A stretch of DNA of 64,000 nucleotides. Origin: Paenibacillus phyllosphaerae (GTDB lineage Bacteria > Bacillota > Bacilli > Paenibacillales > Paenibacillaceae). Made by a program: the position numbers and the translations under genes. The notes under the pieces are model-generated. The model saw only the letters and a program-made list of their open reading frames with translations. It ran no database searches and was not told the DNA's origin. The DNA is taken from positions 1 through 64,000 of the forward strand of contig NZ_JACHXK010000009.1 of the NCBI RefSeq assembly GCF_014192105.1, given 5' to 3'. Below, in pieces: positions 34,433-43,529 of the stretch. The first letter of the stretch is position 1, and the number at the start of each line of letters is the position of its first letter.

Positions 34433-36634
34433 ATGGCTAACGAACAAACAACGTTACAGATAAACGGAATGACCTGCGCTGCATGCGCAAATCGTATTGA
34501 GAAAGGTCTCAATAAATTGGAGGGTGTGACGAAGGCAACGGTCAATTTCGCTCTGGAAACGGTTAGCGTTGAGTTTAATGCCTCTACGGTAACGCTTGAA
34601 GCCATGCAACAGAAAGTAAAACAACTAGGGTATTCGGCTGATCTGAAGAAAGAGCAAGGAGATACTGGGTCGAACAAAGAGCATATCCAGGTCCAAAAGC
34701 TTAAATTCTTTGCCTCGGCTGTTCTGTCTCTGCCGCTGTTATGGGCGATGGTCGCACATTTCTCGTTTACTTCGTTTATCTGGTTGCCAGATGTGCTTAT
34801 GAATCCATGGATTCAGTTTGCGCTTGCTACTCCAGTGCAGTTCATCATCGGCGGGCAGTTTTATGTAGGTGCATATAAAGCACTGCGAAATGGTTCTGCC
34901 AACATGGATGTACTGGTTGCGCTAGGAACATCGGCTGCTTACTTCTACAGCCTCTACATGACGATTGAATCGATAGGCCACGGCGCGCACATGGTCGAAC
35001 TGTATTATGAAACGAGCTCGATATTAATTACGCTTATCCTTCTAGGGAAACTTTTTGAAGTTAGAGCCAAGGGTCGTTCTTCAGAAGCTATCAAATCACT
35101 CATGGGTTTGCAGGCCAAGACAGCACTTGTCATTCGAGACGGCGTTGAACTCGAGTTACCTATCGAGAACGTGCTGGTCGGTGACGTGATTATCGTTAAA
35201 CCAGGCGAGAAAATCCCTGTTGACGGTATCGTTCTAGAAGGCCTCTCTTCGGTAGATGAGTCCATGCTTACAGGAGAGAGCTTACCAGTAGAGAAAAAGG
35301 TAAATGACACGCTTATTGGAGCAACGATCAACAAAAATGGTGTACTTCGTATGCAGGCGACGAAGATTGGCAAGGAAACCGCGCTTGCGCAAATCATTAA
35401 GGTCGTTGAGGAAGCGCAAGGCTCCAAGGCGCCGATCCAACGGGTTGCGGATAGAATCTCGGGCATCTTTGTTCCAATTGTCGTAGGGATTGCTGTCTTG
35501 GCATTCCTTATCTGGTACTTCTTCGTTTCACCTGGAGACTTCGCTGAGGCGCTTGAAAAGGCTATAGCGGTTCTCGTAATTGCCTGCCCTTGCGCACTTG
35601 GTTTAGCAACGCCAACCTCTATTATGGCCGGTTCCGGTCGAGCGGCAGAGCTGGGTATTCTATTTAAGGGCGGCGAGCACCTAGAGTCGACGCACCGTCT
35701 GCAAGCCGTGATACTGGATAAAACCGGAACGGTAACGAAGGGAAAACCGGAACTTACGGATGTGCTCGTCGAGAAAGCTTTTGAAGAAGATCAATTTTTA
35801 TCTTGGGTTGGTGCAGCCGAGAAAAACTCCGAACACCCATTGGCTGAAGCGATTGTCACAGGGATTGAAAAACGAGGCTTTTCTCTTCCGCGGACGGAGT
35901 CATTCGAGGCTATTCCGGGTTATGGTATCCGTGCCGTTGTAGAGGGTCATGAAATTCTCGTGGGAACCAGAAAGCTCATGGCACAGTTCAAGGTAACCGC
36001 TGTAGAGGCTCTTGAAGACATGGAGAGATTTGAAAGTGCGGGGAAAACTGCGATGCTGGTGGCCATTGATCATCAATACGCGGGAATGGTCGTGGTCGCG
36101 GATACAATAAAAGATACTTCAAAATCGGCAGTCGCGAAATTGAAGCAACAAGGCCTTCAGGTTGTTATGATCACAGGCGATAATGAACGTACTGCACAAG
36201 CTATCGCACGAGAAGTAGGTATAGATAGCGTTCTCGCCGAGGTTTTACCCGAGGGTAAAGCCGAGGAGGTCAAGAAGTTACAATCCACAGGTCTTAAGGT
36301 AGCAATGGTTGGAGACGGGATTAATGACGCACCAGCCTTAGCTACAGCCGATATTGGTATGGCAATCGGTACAGGGACAGATATAGCGATGGAAGCTGCC
36401 GATGTAACGTTGATGCGCGGCGATTTAAATAGCATTCCAGACGCTATTACAATGAGCCATAAAACCATGGCGAACATCAAGCAGAATTTGTTCTGGGCAT
36501 TAGCTTATAACATTATCGGTATTCCGATAGCTGCCGCAGGCTTCTTAGCCCCTTGGCTGGCAGGTGCAGCAATGGCGCTTAGTTCCGTGTCTGTTGTCCT
36601 GAATGCTTTGCGATTACAGCGTATCAAACTATAA
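34433..36634 (+). CDS. copA: Copper-exporting P1B-type ATPase
   Basis: 733 residues from the ATG after TGAGGTG; a GTG three codons earlier is possible. One N-terminal heavy-metal domain with [10 protein letters not shown] (C15, C18), then membrane helices, the phosphatase loop [11 protein letters not shown], the transmembrane metal site [10 protein letters not shown] (about 385-394), the phosphorylated aspartate in [12 protein letters not shown] near 429 and the hinge [16 protein letters not shown]. It pumps Cu(I) out of the cytoplasm. B. subtilis CopA has two such metal domains, this one has one. First gene of copA-copZ-glutaredoxin, behind CsoR-type operators. Confidence 0.96.
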   Translation: MANEQTTLQINGMTCAACANRIEKGLNKLEGVTKATVNFALETVSVEFNASTVTLEAMQQKVKQLGYSADLKKEQGDTGSNKEHIQVQKLKFFASAVLSLPLLWAMVAHFSFTSFIWLPDVLMNPWIQFALATPVQFIIGGQFYVGAYKALRNGSANMDVLVALGTSAAYFYSLYMTIESIGHGAHMVELYYETSSILITLILLGKLFEVRAKGRSSEAIKSLMGLQAKTALVIRDGVELELPIENVLVGDVIIVKPGEKIPVDGIVLEGLSSVDESMLTGESLPVEKKVNDTLIGATINKNGVLRMQATKIGKETALAQIIKVVEEAQGSKAPIQRVADRISGIFVPIVVGIAVLAFLIWYFFVSPGDFAEALEKAIAVLVIACPCALGLATPTSIMAGSGRAAELGILFKGGEHLESTHRLQAVILDKTGTVTKGKPELTDVLVEKAFEEDQFLSWVGAAEKNSEHPLAEAIVTGIEKRGFSLPRTESFEAIPGYGIRAVVEGHEILVGTRKLMAQFKVTAVEALEDMERFESAGKTAMLVAIDHQYAGMVVVADTIKDTSKSAVAKLKQQGLQVVMITGDNERTAQAIAREVGIDSVLAEVLPEGKAEEVKKLQSTGLKVAMVGDGINDAPALATADIGMAIGTGTDIAMEAADVTLMRGDLNSIPDAITMSHKTMANIKQNLFWALAYNIIGIPIAAAGFLAPWLAGAAMALSSVSVVLNALRLQRIKL

Positions 36635-36667
36635 ACAACACAAACTTTAGAATAGAGTTGAAGAGAT

Positions 36668-36865
36668 ATGAAAACAACATTGAATGTCCAAGGAATGTCT
36701 TGCCAGCATTGCGTGAACAGCATTGAAGGTGCGCTTAAGACGAAGGGTGTCACAGCTAAAGTAGATCTGGCTGCTAATCAAGTAACGGTCGAATTCGACG
36801 AGAACAAAATCTCGGTCGCTATTGTGAAAGAGACGATTGAAGAGCAAGGGTACGACATCGTATAA
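36668..36865 (+). CDS. copZ: Copper chaperone CopZ
   Basis: 65 residues forming one heavy-metal domain, with the Cu(I)-binding motif GMSCQHCVNSIEGAL (Cys near 12 and 15). It carries copper to CopA. It lies 33 bp after copA in the same direction. Confidence 0.95.
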   Translation: MKTTLNVQGMSCQHCVNSIEGALKTKGVTAKVDLAANQVTVEFDENKISVAIVKETIEEQGYDIV

Positions 36866-36888
36866 ATCAAAGAAGTGAGGCGTTGGGG

Positions 36889-37134
36889 ATGAAAACAAAC
36901 ATCGATCTGTATACAATTCCGACATGCAGTGATTGTAACTATGCTAAACGTTTCTTTAAAGAACACCAGATTCCATACACCGAATACAACTGCGAGAACA
37001 ATGTGAGCTATGCGCAAGAAGTTTTGCGACTAACCGGGAAACAGGTTGTTCCGACTCTTGTTATAAACGATAAAGTGTACGTTGGGTTTGCCGAGAATTT
37101 GGTGGCAATTAAGCAGCAGCTAGGGCTTTCCTAA
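36889..37134 (+). CDS. Glutaredoxin-like thiol protein
   Basis: 81 residues from the ATG placed after GAAGTGAGG. Glutaredoxin fold with redox motif TIPTCSDCNYAKRFF (CxxC near 13-16), the cis-proline segment QVVPTLVIND and GFAENLVAIKQQL at the end. It follows copZ by 23 bp, so it probably protects or repairs thiols during copper stress, or handles Cu-thiol exchange; this role is inferred. Confidence 0.85.
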   Translation: MKTNIDLYTIPTCSDCNYAKRFFKEHQIPYTEYNCENNVSYAQEVLRLTGKQVVPTLVINDKVYVGFAENLVAIKQQLGLS

Positions 37135-37230
37135 ACAACGCAAACCAAATGGGATGGGAATAACCCGTCCCTTATGGTTTCGAATGAAGTCCCATTGCAG
37201 TTGATTTTACTTCAATCAGAGGTGGATATC

Positions 37231-37857
37231 TTGGGGGATAAGACCAAAATTGCAATAAGTGCTCCTATTCAAGTGGGTGGCAGTTTATTCACATCGGAGC
37301 AGCTTTCACAAATTGGAACCATCGTCGGAGCGGATGCAAAAATTGAGATGACCACGTTCAAACAGCTCTACGCTGAAGTACCGATCGAACGGCGGGATGC
37401 AATAAAAGAGGGGCTTGAACTTCAGGGCTTGGAAGTTTATCCTGCCGGGTTCGCTACGAAAAGTTTAATTGCCTGCAATTTTTGCAAAGGTGCCGAAGAA
37501 GCGAGTCTGAGTGCCGCAAAAACGTTAAATAAGGCGATAGCCGGTATAGAAACGCCTATGCCGTTAAAGGTCGGCTATGCGGGTTGTGCGCTAGGTACAA
37601 GCGAGCCGCTACTGAAAGATATCGCGGTCGTCAAAATGCGCGATACCTTTGACATATACGTTGGGGGAGAGCCAAAGGGAATTAAAACTGCCATTGCCAA
37701 GCAGCTCCTAACCGGTTTAACGGAAGAACGTCTCGTTCCAGTCGTTACCGCTATCATCGATTTCTATAAAACACATGCAAAAGGGAAGGAGAAGTTCAGC
37801 AAGTTCGTGAATCGTGTTACACTTGAACAACTACAGCAGGTCGCAAACAAACATTAA
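37231..37857 (+). CDS. Nitrite/sulfite reductase-like half-domain protein
   Basis: About 208 residues from a TTG placed after AGAGGTGG; a longer frame begins at 37174. It reads as one ferredoxin-like half plus the iron-sulfur/siroheme half domain of nitrite and sulfite reductases (VGGSLFTSEQLSQIGTIV, then GLEVYPAGFATKSLIACNFCKGAEE, then VGYAGCALGTSEPLLKDIAVV). The usual C-x5-C and C-x3-C cluster ligands are altered: only CNFC and a single GC are left, so cluster or siroheme binding is doubtful. It ends the copper gene run; a link to copper or thiol stress is inferred from position. Confidence 0.65.
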   Translation: MGDKTKIAISAPIQVGGSLFTSEQLSQIGTIVGADAKIEMTTFKQLYAEVPIERRDAIKEGLELQGLEVYPAGFATKSLIACNFCKGAEEASLSAAKTLNKAIAGIETPMPLKVGYAGCALGTSEPLLKDIAVVKMRDTFDIYVGGEPKGIKTAIAKQLLTGLTEERLVPVVTAIIDFYKTHAKGKEKFSKFVNRVTLEQLQQVANKH

Positions 37858-37868
37858 AAATGATACGA

Positions 37869-37903
37869 CGTAAAACCCCGGTCAAATCGACCGGGGTTTT
37901 ACG
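37869..37903. terminator. Two-way terminator between convergent genes
   Basis: CGTAAAACCCCGGT/ACCGGGGTTTTACG palindrome with A and T runs on both sides. It serves the reductase-like gene (+) and the MBL-fold gene (-). Confidence 0.9.
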
Positions 37904-38629
37904 TTATTCAGTCGACGATTCAGCAAGATTCAACGTTGCCTCCGCTATGGACTTCGTCAATGCATCCATCGGTAACTTCAGCATCGTGCCGTGTCCCACC
38001 GCGAGAAGGGTAGGAGAATATTCAATCAGCTTGCTGGCACTTTTCAGCGCGGTTATTTTGCTCCAGGTTCCCTTGGATGGATACGGGAATGTCGGCCGTA
38101 ATTGACCCGCAACTGCGATTCCTCCCTCGATTTGAAAAGCGTCACCGGCAATTAAATGACCATTACGTGTATCAAAGAAGGCCATCGATCCAGGCGTATG
38201 CCCTGGCGCATCTAGTGCCAATAAGGAACCGATTCGATCTCCTTCATGGAGCAGAATATTCGGCCTCGTTTGGACGTTTTTAGGGATTGCGCCGCGGACT
38301 GGAGAATTCGACTCTTCTGGATTCAATGAGAGGTCTCCTAATAGCAGGCGAGATTCTCTTGCCGAAATGTAGACGGCGAGATTCGGTAATGCTTGTTTCA
38401 GAGCATCAAGAGAACCTACGTGATCATGATGAACATGGGTCAGAACAACCTTAGTAATAGGCTTCCCTATCTGTACAGAGGCTTCAAGGATTTCCTCTGC
38501 GCAACCAGGGATTGACGTATCGATTAAAGTTAATTCCTCGTCTTCCTCCACGAAATAACAATTTACAGACAGGGATTCCTTATTGAAAAAAGTCAATTGA
38601 TACAATGTATCTTCAATTTCAAGACGCAT
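37904..38629 (-). CDS. MBL-fold metallo-hydrolase
   Basis: 241 residues with the metallo-beta-lactamase metal motif THVHHDHVGSLDAL near residue 60, the further ligands DAPGHTPGSMAFF and AGDAF, and a final GHG. This is the general form of the glyoxalase II and YqjP-like hydrolases; the substrate is not recognisable. It starts at ATG with a clear AGGGGG-type site upstream on the minus strand (38636-38643). Convergent to the copper genes. Confidence 0.88.
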   Translation of the reverse strand: MRLEIEDTLYQLTFFNKESLSVNCYFVEEDEELTLIDTSIPGCAEEILEASVQIGKPITKVVLTHVHHDHVGSLDALKQALPNLAVYISARESRLLLGDLSLNPEESNSPVRGAIPKNVQTRPNILLHEGDRIGSLLALDAPGHTPGSMAFFDTRNGHLIAGDAFQIEGGIAVAGQLRPTFPYPSKGTWSKITALKSASKLIEYSPTLLAVGHGTMLKLPMDALTKSIAEATLNLAESSTE

Positions 38630-38800
38630 GACTTAACCCCCTCATACTGTTTTTGATACCGTGCTTATCTTAATTATAAATGATCCTTCTTTTGGATAAT
38701 GATACTAAATTCAAGGGACCCTAAGAACAAAACGTGACAGCTCAACAATAACCTCGATATAATGAGAAAACATAATGCGGTTTTTATAGGAGGGTACTTA

Positions 38801-38998
38801 GTGACTGACCATAAAAAATCCCCACCTACACCAAGATGGGTGAAGATACTGTTTACTGTTGCCATTGTTTTGATTCTTCTATTTGTAGTTTTAAAGCTTA
38901 CGGGCATTGGTGGAGAGCATGGGCCGGGGCGCCACCTCTCGGAGAATGATTCTTTGAATTACACATCACCTGTTGAACGGCAACTGATAAAGTCATGA
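38801..38998 (+). CDS. Small single-pass membrane protein
   Basis: 65 residues from a GTG after AGGAGGG. A short basic proline-rich start, one membrane helix (ILFTVAIVLILLFVVLKLTGIG) and the outer tail GEHGPGRHLSENDSLN. No family is recognised with certainty. Its end overlaps the next gene by 4 bp, so the two probably work together. Confidence 0.65.
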   Translation: MTDHKKSPPTPRWVKILFTVAIVLILLFVVLKLTGIGGEHGPGRHLSENDSLNYTSPVERQLIKS

Positions 38999-39513
38999 TG
39001 ATGACTCAAGGCATTCGCAAATTTACACTTACTGTGCATATCACTACATCAGTAGGTTGGTTGGGAGCAGTTGCTGTGTTTTTAGCTCTTGCGACTACTG
39101 GGCTTATTAGTGAGAATGATCAGTTGGTTCGATCTTCTTATATCGTCATGGATGTTATTACAAAATCTGTTATTCTCCCCTTAAGTATTGCCTCACTTAT
39201 AAGCGGGGTCATACAATCCTTAGGCACGAAGTGGGGGATATTCCGACACTATTGGGTAGTGGTGAAACTTATTCTAACAATCATTGCTGCGATTGTTTTG
39301 ATTCTTCAGCTTGAACCTATAAGTTACATAGCAGCTCAAGCTTATGGTTCACCCTTAACGAGTGGTAGTTTTCACGAGGTTAGACTCTCGCTGGTTGTAC
39401 ACGCGGTTGGAGGAATCGTGGTGCTGCTATCAATCATCGCATTATCTGTATTCAAACCACGAGGGATTACGCGATATGGTTGGAGGAAGCAATTAGAACA
39501 GGAACGGAGTTAA
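38995..39513 (+). CDS. Four-helix membrane protein, DUF2269-like
   Basis: 172 residues with about four membrane helices (about 10-35, 50-72, 85-107, 135-158). HITTSVGWLGAVAVFLALATTGLI and the GIFRHYWVVVKLILTI segment resemble the DUF2269 integral membrane group. Function unknown. Translationally coupled to the 65-residue membrane protein before it. A strong terminator follows. Confidence 0.7.
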   Translation: MMMTQGIRKFTLTVHITTSVGWLGAVAVFLALATTGLISENDQLVRSSYIVMDVITKSVILPLSIASLISGVIQSLGTKWGIFRHYWVVVKLILTIIAAIVLILQLEPISYIAAQAYGSPLTSGSFHEVRLSLVVHAVGGIVVLLSIIALSVFKPRGITRYGWRKQLEQERS

Positions 39514-39563
39514 ATCGGTCATATGATCTCACGCTGATATGTAAATGCCATAACTTAAGACCA

Positions 39564-39602
39564 AAAAAACGATGGAACCCTATAGGAGTTCCATCGTTTT
39601 TT
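39564..39602 (+). terminator. Terminator after the membrane protein pair
   Basis: CGATGGAAC/GTTCCATCG hairpin with loop CCTATAGGA, A run before and T run after, so it may work both ways. Confidence 0.88.
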
Positions 39603-39761
39603 GTCCGAGGAAAATACAGTTGACTTGATCGCTGAAGTTAAGCTCCCATGAAAATTAAAACTTGGCTGCTGTAAAATGACAATAGAAAAGAAGACCGCTG
39701 TTTTGATCTTTTTTAAGTGGGGCAGCGCTCGGATATAGAGATATAGATTAACTTTGAGAGA

Positions 39762-39983
39762 TTAAGAGACTTCAGAAATACTTACTGAATATCCTAAGTT
39801 CTCTAGCCGTCGAACGGCGTACTTTACAATAGATTGTTGTTTCTGCTTGTCAAAGTAGTCTTCGCCTAAATCTACATATAACTCTTTACGAGTTAAGAGA
39901 TAGAAGGCAATCCTCAACATCGCATGTGCCACATTAATTGCTGCCCGTTTTTTACCCTTTCGTGCTGCTGTACGTCTATACAT
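39762..39983 (-). pseudogene. C-terminal remnant of an IS110-family transposase
   Basis: 73 codons reading MYRRTAARKGKKRAAINVAHAML and ELYVDLGEDYFDKQKQ...AVRRLENLGYSVSISEV, which match the last part of IS110-type transposases. The catalytic DEDD and Tnp_IS110 domains are missing. It marks an old insertion that probably also cut the start off the neighbouring LysM gene. Confidence 0.8.
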
Positions 39984-39996
39984 GGCACCAAGGTAA

Positions 39997-40683
39997 TTTT
40001 TAGAGGCTGCAACCTATAAAGTTTCAACGCTTGAAATTATCAATGCCAATCATCTTACGAACACTCAGCTTCTGATTGGCCAAAAACTAATAATTCCTAA
40101 TGCTATCAGCAGCACTACGCAAAACAGTGTTGTTGCTAAACCAGTCAACGAGATCACATATGTAGATTATTTAATTCAAAGTGGTGATACCTTCTGGAAT
40201 ATCGCGATAAAACATGGGATCCCAATGCCTGAATTGATACCGATTCATACAATCCCAACAACCACAACTCCAGGACCTCAATATGGGGAGAACTTGGATT
40301 GGTTTCAAGCGGCTCAGTATTTATTTCCGATCAATAAAATTGCGACCGTGACTGATTTAAGTACTGGAGTTCAGTTCAAAGTGAAGCGGGTGATGGGAGA
40401 GATCCATTCCGATACGGAGCCCTTAACTGTAGCAGATGCAGCTCAAATTAAGGCTGTCTGGGGTGGAAGTTATTCTTGGAAAACAAGAGCGGTAATCGTC
40501 ACTGTTGATAATAGGCGGATTGCGGCTTCCATGACATCAATGCCGCATGGGGAAGACTTCATGAAGGATAACGATTTCGTTGGACATTTTGATATTCACT
40601 TTAAGAATAGTTTGCGTCATGCCGACGGTAAGCTGGATTTGCTACACCAAGCTGAAGTATCAAGAGCTGCCGGTATAAAATAG
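39997..40683 (+). pseudogene. LysM-domain protein lacking its 5' end
   Basis: The reading frame opens after a TAA at 39994, right beside the IS110 remnant, and already encodes the second half of a LysM domain (YKVSTLEIINANHLTNTQLLIGQKLIIPN), then the first half of another (YLIQSGDTFWNIAIKHGIPMPEL), then a C-terminal domain of about 110 residues (FKVKRVMGEIHSDTEPLT ... MPHGEDFMKDNDFVGHFDIH) of a type common in Paenibacillus cell-wall-binding proteins. No start codon with a ribosome site or signal peptide remains; ATG at 40225 is inside the second LysM. Probably a dead gene. Confidence 0.75.
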
Positions 40684-40791
40684 GAAGCATAAGCCTTCGT
40701 TAACGATAAAATGTCGTTCCGATGGCTTGGCCTTTATTCGAATAATTAGGGGGCCGACTAGCTCAAGCTATTTAAGAAAGGATGAATCCGG

Positions 40792-41497
40792 GTGAAACAG
40801 ATTTTAGTTGTTGAAGATGAGCCGAAAATTCGAGATGTCGTCACTTCTTACCTGAAAAAGAATGGATTTAATACCTTAGAAGCCGAGACAGGAAAAGAAG
40901 CTCTACATACGCTTTACAAAGAGACCATTGATCTCGTAATTCTAGATTTAATGCTTCCCGACATGAGCGGAGAAGAGGTTTGTAAGCAAATCAGGCAAAC
41001 GAGTTCCATCCCTATACTTATGCTTACGGCAAAAGTATCCCAAGACCAACGACTTGAAGGGCTTTCACTTGGGGCCGATGACTATCTTACAAAGCCATTC
41101 GATCCTCGTGAGGTAGTAGCTCGAGTGAGGGCGATACTCCGTCGTTCAGATGACACTCAGCTGTTAGCGGATCGAATCAGTTTCCAGAACGGTTATTTGA
41201 TTAGATTCTCTGCAGCACAAAGTTCTCGTCCAGTCTGAACCAATTAGTTTAACCCCCAACGAGTACAAGTTACTGCTTGCGATAGCGAAACATCCCCAAC
41301 GCCCTTTCACGAGGGAACAGTTGATCGAAATGGTTTGGGGATATGACTTTGATGGCGACGTAAGAACCGTCGATCAGCACATCAAGAACTTAAGACAGAA
41401 GATTGAGCCTGAACCACGAAATCCTCTGTTTATTGTTACGGTTTATGGGGCTGGTTATCGGTTCACAGGAGGTGCCCCGTCAAGTGCGTCTACATAA
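40792..41497 (+). pseudogene. OmpR-type response regulator with a frameshift
   Basis: The GTG-started frame encodes an intact receiver domain (acidic pair near 9-10, phosphorylated Asp52 in VILDLMLPDM, Lys101 in LTKPFD). After LLADRISFQNGYLI the frame runs out at 41238, but the neighbouring frame continues DSLQHKVLVQSEPISLTPNEYKLLLAIAKH ... WGYDFDGDVRTVDQHIKNLRQK ... VYGAGYRF, a complete winged-helix DNA-binding domain. Removing one base near 41206 restores the whole protein. Either a real +1 mutation or a sequencing error. The sensor kinase gene starts inside its end. Confidence 0.85.
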
Positions 41498-42581
41498 TAA
41501 ATTGGCAGCGATCCTCATTGCTATGGCAGCCATTATATTAGTGTTGTCTACGGTGAGTACGTTATTGAGCATTCATTACCATCTTCGATTATTTAATCAC
41601 CAACAGCCGCTCCATTCGATGATGGTTGACGAAGCGAATTTCCCTGCATTTGATTTTCATCTAGAACAAGCTCTTGTACAATCTACGCTGCTTACCTTCA
41701 TCGGTTCTCTGATGATCGCAGTGTTAATCGGTTTTTATGTAGCGCGGCGCATTTCTTCTCCTTTAGTTGAGATGAAGGGGATCGCAGAAAGAATGATCAC
41801 CGGGGAATGGAACTCTCGGGCAAATGTCAAAGGGAAAGATGAACTTGCACAATTGGCCTCTTCGCTCAATGGGCTTGCCGAACAATTACAAGTCCAAGAG
41901 CAGCTGCGGATCAACATGTCTCAAGATGTAGCTCATGAGTTAAGAACTCCATTAGCGACATTAAAAAGTCACATGATTGCCCTTGAAGACGGAATATGGG
42001 AGCCCACCCCTGAACGAATACATGCGTGCTACGAAGAAATTGAACGATTAATTTCATTAGTTGCAGAACTTGAAGAACTGAATTATATGGATTCCCCCGA
42101 GTTTCGTCTTCAGCTTGAGAAACAGTCGCTGGCCCCAGCAATACATAAAGCTAATGACATCGTAGCGGCAGCATTCCTGAATAAAGACGTACGCTTAAAT
42201 ATCATGCTTGTACCTAATGTAAATATTCAGATGGACTTTAATCGAATAATACAAATTCTCGTCAATATCCTGACGAATGCGTTGACACATACGCAAATAG
42301 GCGGTCAGGTCGATGTGAGAGCGGAAATACAAGGGGAATACGTCATAATCGACATTCATGATTCCGGTCCAGGGATAGCCTCTGAGGATCTACCTTACAT
42401 CTTCGAGCGTTTCTATCGTGGAGACAAATCAAGGAACCGAAAATCAGGTGGAAGCGGAATTGGCCTCGCTATTGTAAAAAAGCTCGTCTTAGCTCATAAA
42501 GGTGCAATTTGGGTTGAAAACCACAACGGAGCATTATTCCATATTAGATTGCCTATCATAGATAATCAGCCTGCTCATTAA
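41484..42581 (+). CDS. Sensor histidine kinase
   Basis: About 365 residues from the GTG at 41484, chosen because AGGAGG lies 10 bp upstream; the open frame extends further. Two membrane helices (about 7-32 and 60-85) enclose a short outer loop, then a HAMP domain, the phosphorylated histidine in MSQDVAHELRTPLATLK (near 150) and the ATPase boxes QILVNILTNALTHT, DSGPGIASEDLPYIFERFYRG and GGSGIGLAIVKKL. The signal is unknown; the short sensing loop fits a membrane or metal signal. Its response regulator, just upstream and overlapping, is frameshifted, so the pair may no longer work. Confidence 0.92.
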   Translation: MRLHNKLAAILIAMAAIILVLSTVSTLLSIHYHLRLFNHQQPLHSMMVDEANFPAFDFHLEQALVQSTLLTFIGSLMIAVLIGFYVARRISSPLVEMKGIAERMITGEWNSRANVKGKDELAQLASSLNGLAEQLQVQEQLRINMSQDVAHELRTPLATLKSHMIALEDGIWEPTPERIHACYEEIERLISLVAELEELNYMDSPEFRLQLEKQSLAPAIHKANDIVAAAFLNKDVRLNIMLVPNVNIQMDFNRIIQILVNILTNALTHTQIGGQVDVRAEIQGEYVIIDIHDSGPGIASEDLPYIFERFYRGDKSRNRKSGGSGIGLAIVKKLVLAHKGAIWVENHNGALFHIRLPIIDNQPAH

Positions 42582-42600
42582 ATAAAGAGCAGGCTTTATT
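42568..42600 (+). terminator. Terminator of the two-component operon
   Basis: AGCCTGCTC/GAGCAGGCT stem overlapping the kinase stop codon, then TTTATTT. Confidence 0.85.
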
Positions 42601-42744
42601 TGATAGCTAAGGACTTTCACACAAGCTCTGGACTCATAAAGGGATCTTTTGAAACAACTAACCCGTCTTTATGAAAGGATTCTAATTTTTATAGAGCAGG
42701 ACTTCGACACGAAAACTCGAATCCTACTTCTAGCATAAAAAAAC

Positions 42745-42875
42745 CACATACCTTGCCGAATTCCGTAAGGAAACGGGGGATCCATTTTGGGTGAATTAAT
42801 CTGGTAATAAGAGATTATAGGGAACCTTCAACCGAACCCCTCAGCTAACCTCGTAGGCATCGAAGGGAGAACAAA
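42745..42875 (+). promoter_or_regulatory. ydaO riboswitch: c-di-AMP riboswitch (ydaO/yuaA type)
   Basis: Conserved blocks in the right order: CCGAATTCCGTAAGGAAACGG, GGGGGATCCATTTTGGGTGAATT, ATAGGGAACCTTCAACCGAACCCC and CAGCTAACCTCGTAGGCAT followed by GAAGGGAG. It ends just before the NlpC/P60 hydrolase gene, the commonest target of this riboswitch. In the family, c-di-AMP binding turns expression off. The 42601-42744 stretch before it has no gene. Confidence 0.9.
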
Positions 42876-42882
42876 TCGTTTT

Positions 42883-43353
42883 ATGAAAGTGCTTGCATCT
42901 CTGTTAGGGGCCATCATGTTATTTACGTTTGGTGCATCAAGTGTTTTTGCTGATATGTCTGAGTTAAGGCATGCAACCAGTAAAGTTGTAGGAACTCCAT
43001 ACAAATGGGGCGGAACTACGACAGAAGGTTTCGATTGTTCGGGATTCATTCTATACATATTCAAACAGTTCGATGTAAAGCTGCCGCGCGTCTCCAAAGC
43101 ACAAGCGAAAGTAGGCACCGCGGTTGAAAAAGATCAGCTGCGCGAAGGAGATCTCGTTTTCTTCAATACGGATGGAAAAGGGATTTCCCATGCTGGAATT
43201 TATGTCGGAAATGGTGAGTTTGCTCACTCTTCTAGTAGTAAGGGTGTAACAATTAGCAAGTTGACTGATACATACTATGCGAAAAGATATGTGACCGCTC
43301 GTCGTGTCGTTACGGGTCAAGACTATACAAACATGGTTAATGACGAACATTAA
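42883..43353 (+). CDS. Secreted NlpC/P60 cell-wall hydrolase
   Basis: 156 residues: signal peptide (about 1-23, MKVLASLLGAIMLFTFGASSVFA) and one NlpC/P60 peptidase domain with catalytic Cys52 (EGFDCSGF), His103 (ISHAGIYVG) and His115 (FAHSSSSKG). It cleaves peptide stems of peptidoglycan. No SH3 or LysM binding domain is attached. A c-di-AMP riboswitch lies in its leader, the typical link between c-di-AMP level and wall hydrolysis, here carried on the mobile element. Confidence 0.93.
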   Translation: MKVLASLLGAIMLFTFGASSVFADMSELRHATSKVVGTPYKWGGTTTEGFDCSGFILYIFKQFDVKLPRVSKAQAKVGTAVEKDQLREGDLVFFNTDGKGISHAGIYVGNGEFAHSSSSKGVTISKLTDTYYAKRYVTARRVVTGQDYTNMVNDEH

Positions 43354-43370
43354 TTCGGTTGATTAATAAC

Positions 43371-43406
43371 AAAGGGATAATTCCTATCACGGAATTGTCC
43401 CTTTTG
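43371..43406 (+). terminator. Terminator after the NlpC/P60 gene
   Basis: AAAGGGATAATTCC/GGAATTGTCCCTTT hairpin, loop TATCAC, followed by TGTGTT. Confidence 0.75.
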
Positions 43407-43529
43407 TGTTGCCCAAAAGTTAAATTCCTTGAACGATGTCGTCTACACGGCTTCTACATAAGTCTTGGTTATAATGAAAGTATGAGATCAGGGATAATGC
43501 GATACTCCAACAGAAGGGATGTACGAAAA

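Noticed and set aside
37174..37230. Upstream start for the reductase-like gene
   Set aside because: The 19 extra codons lack a ribosome site, whereas AGAGGTGG precedes the TTG at 37231.
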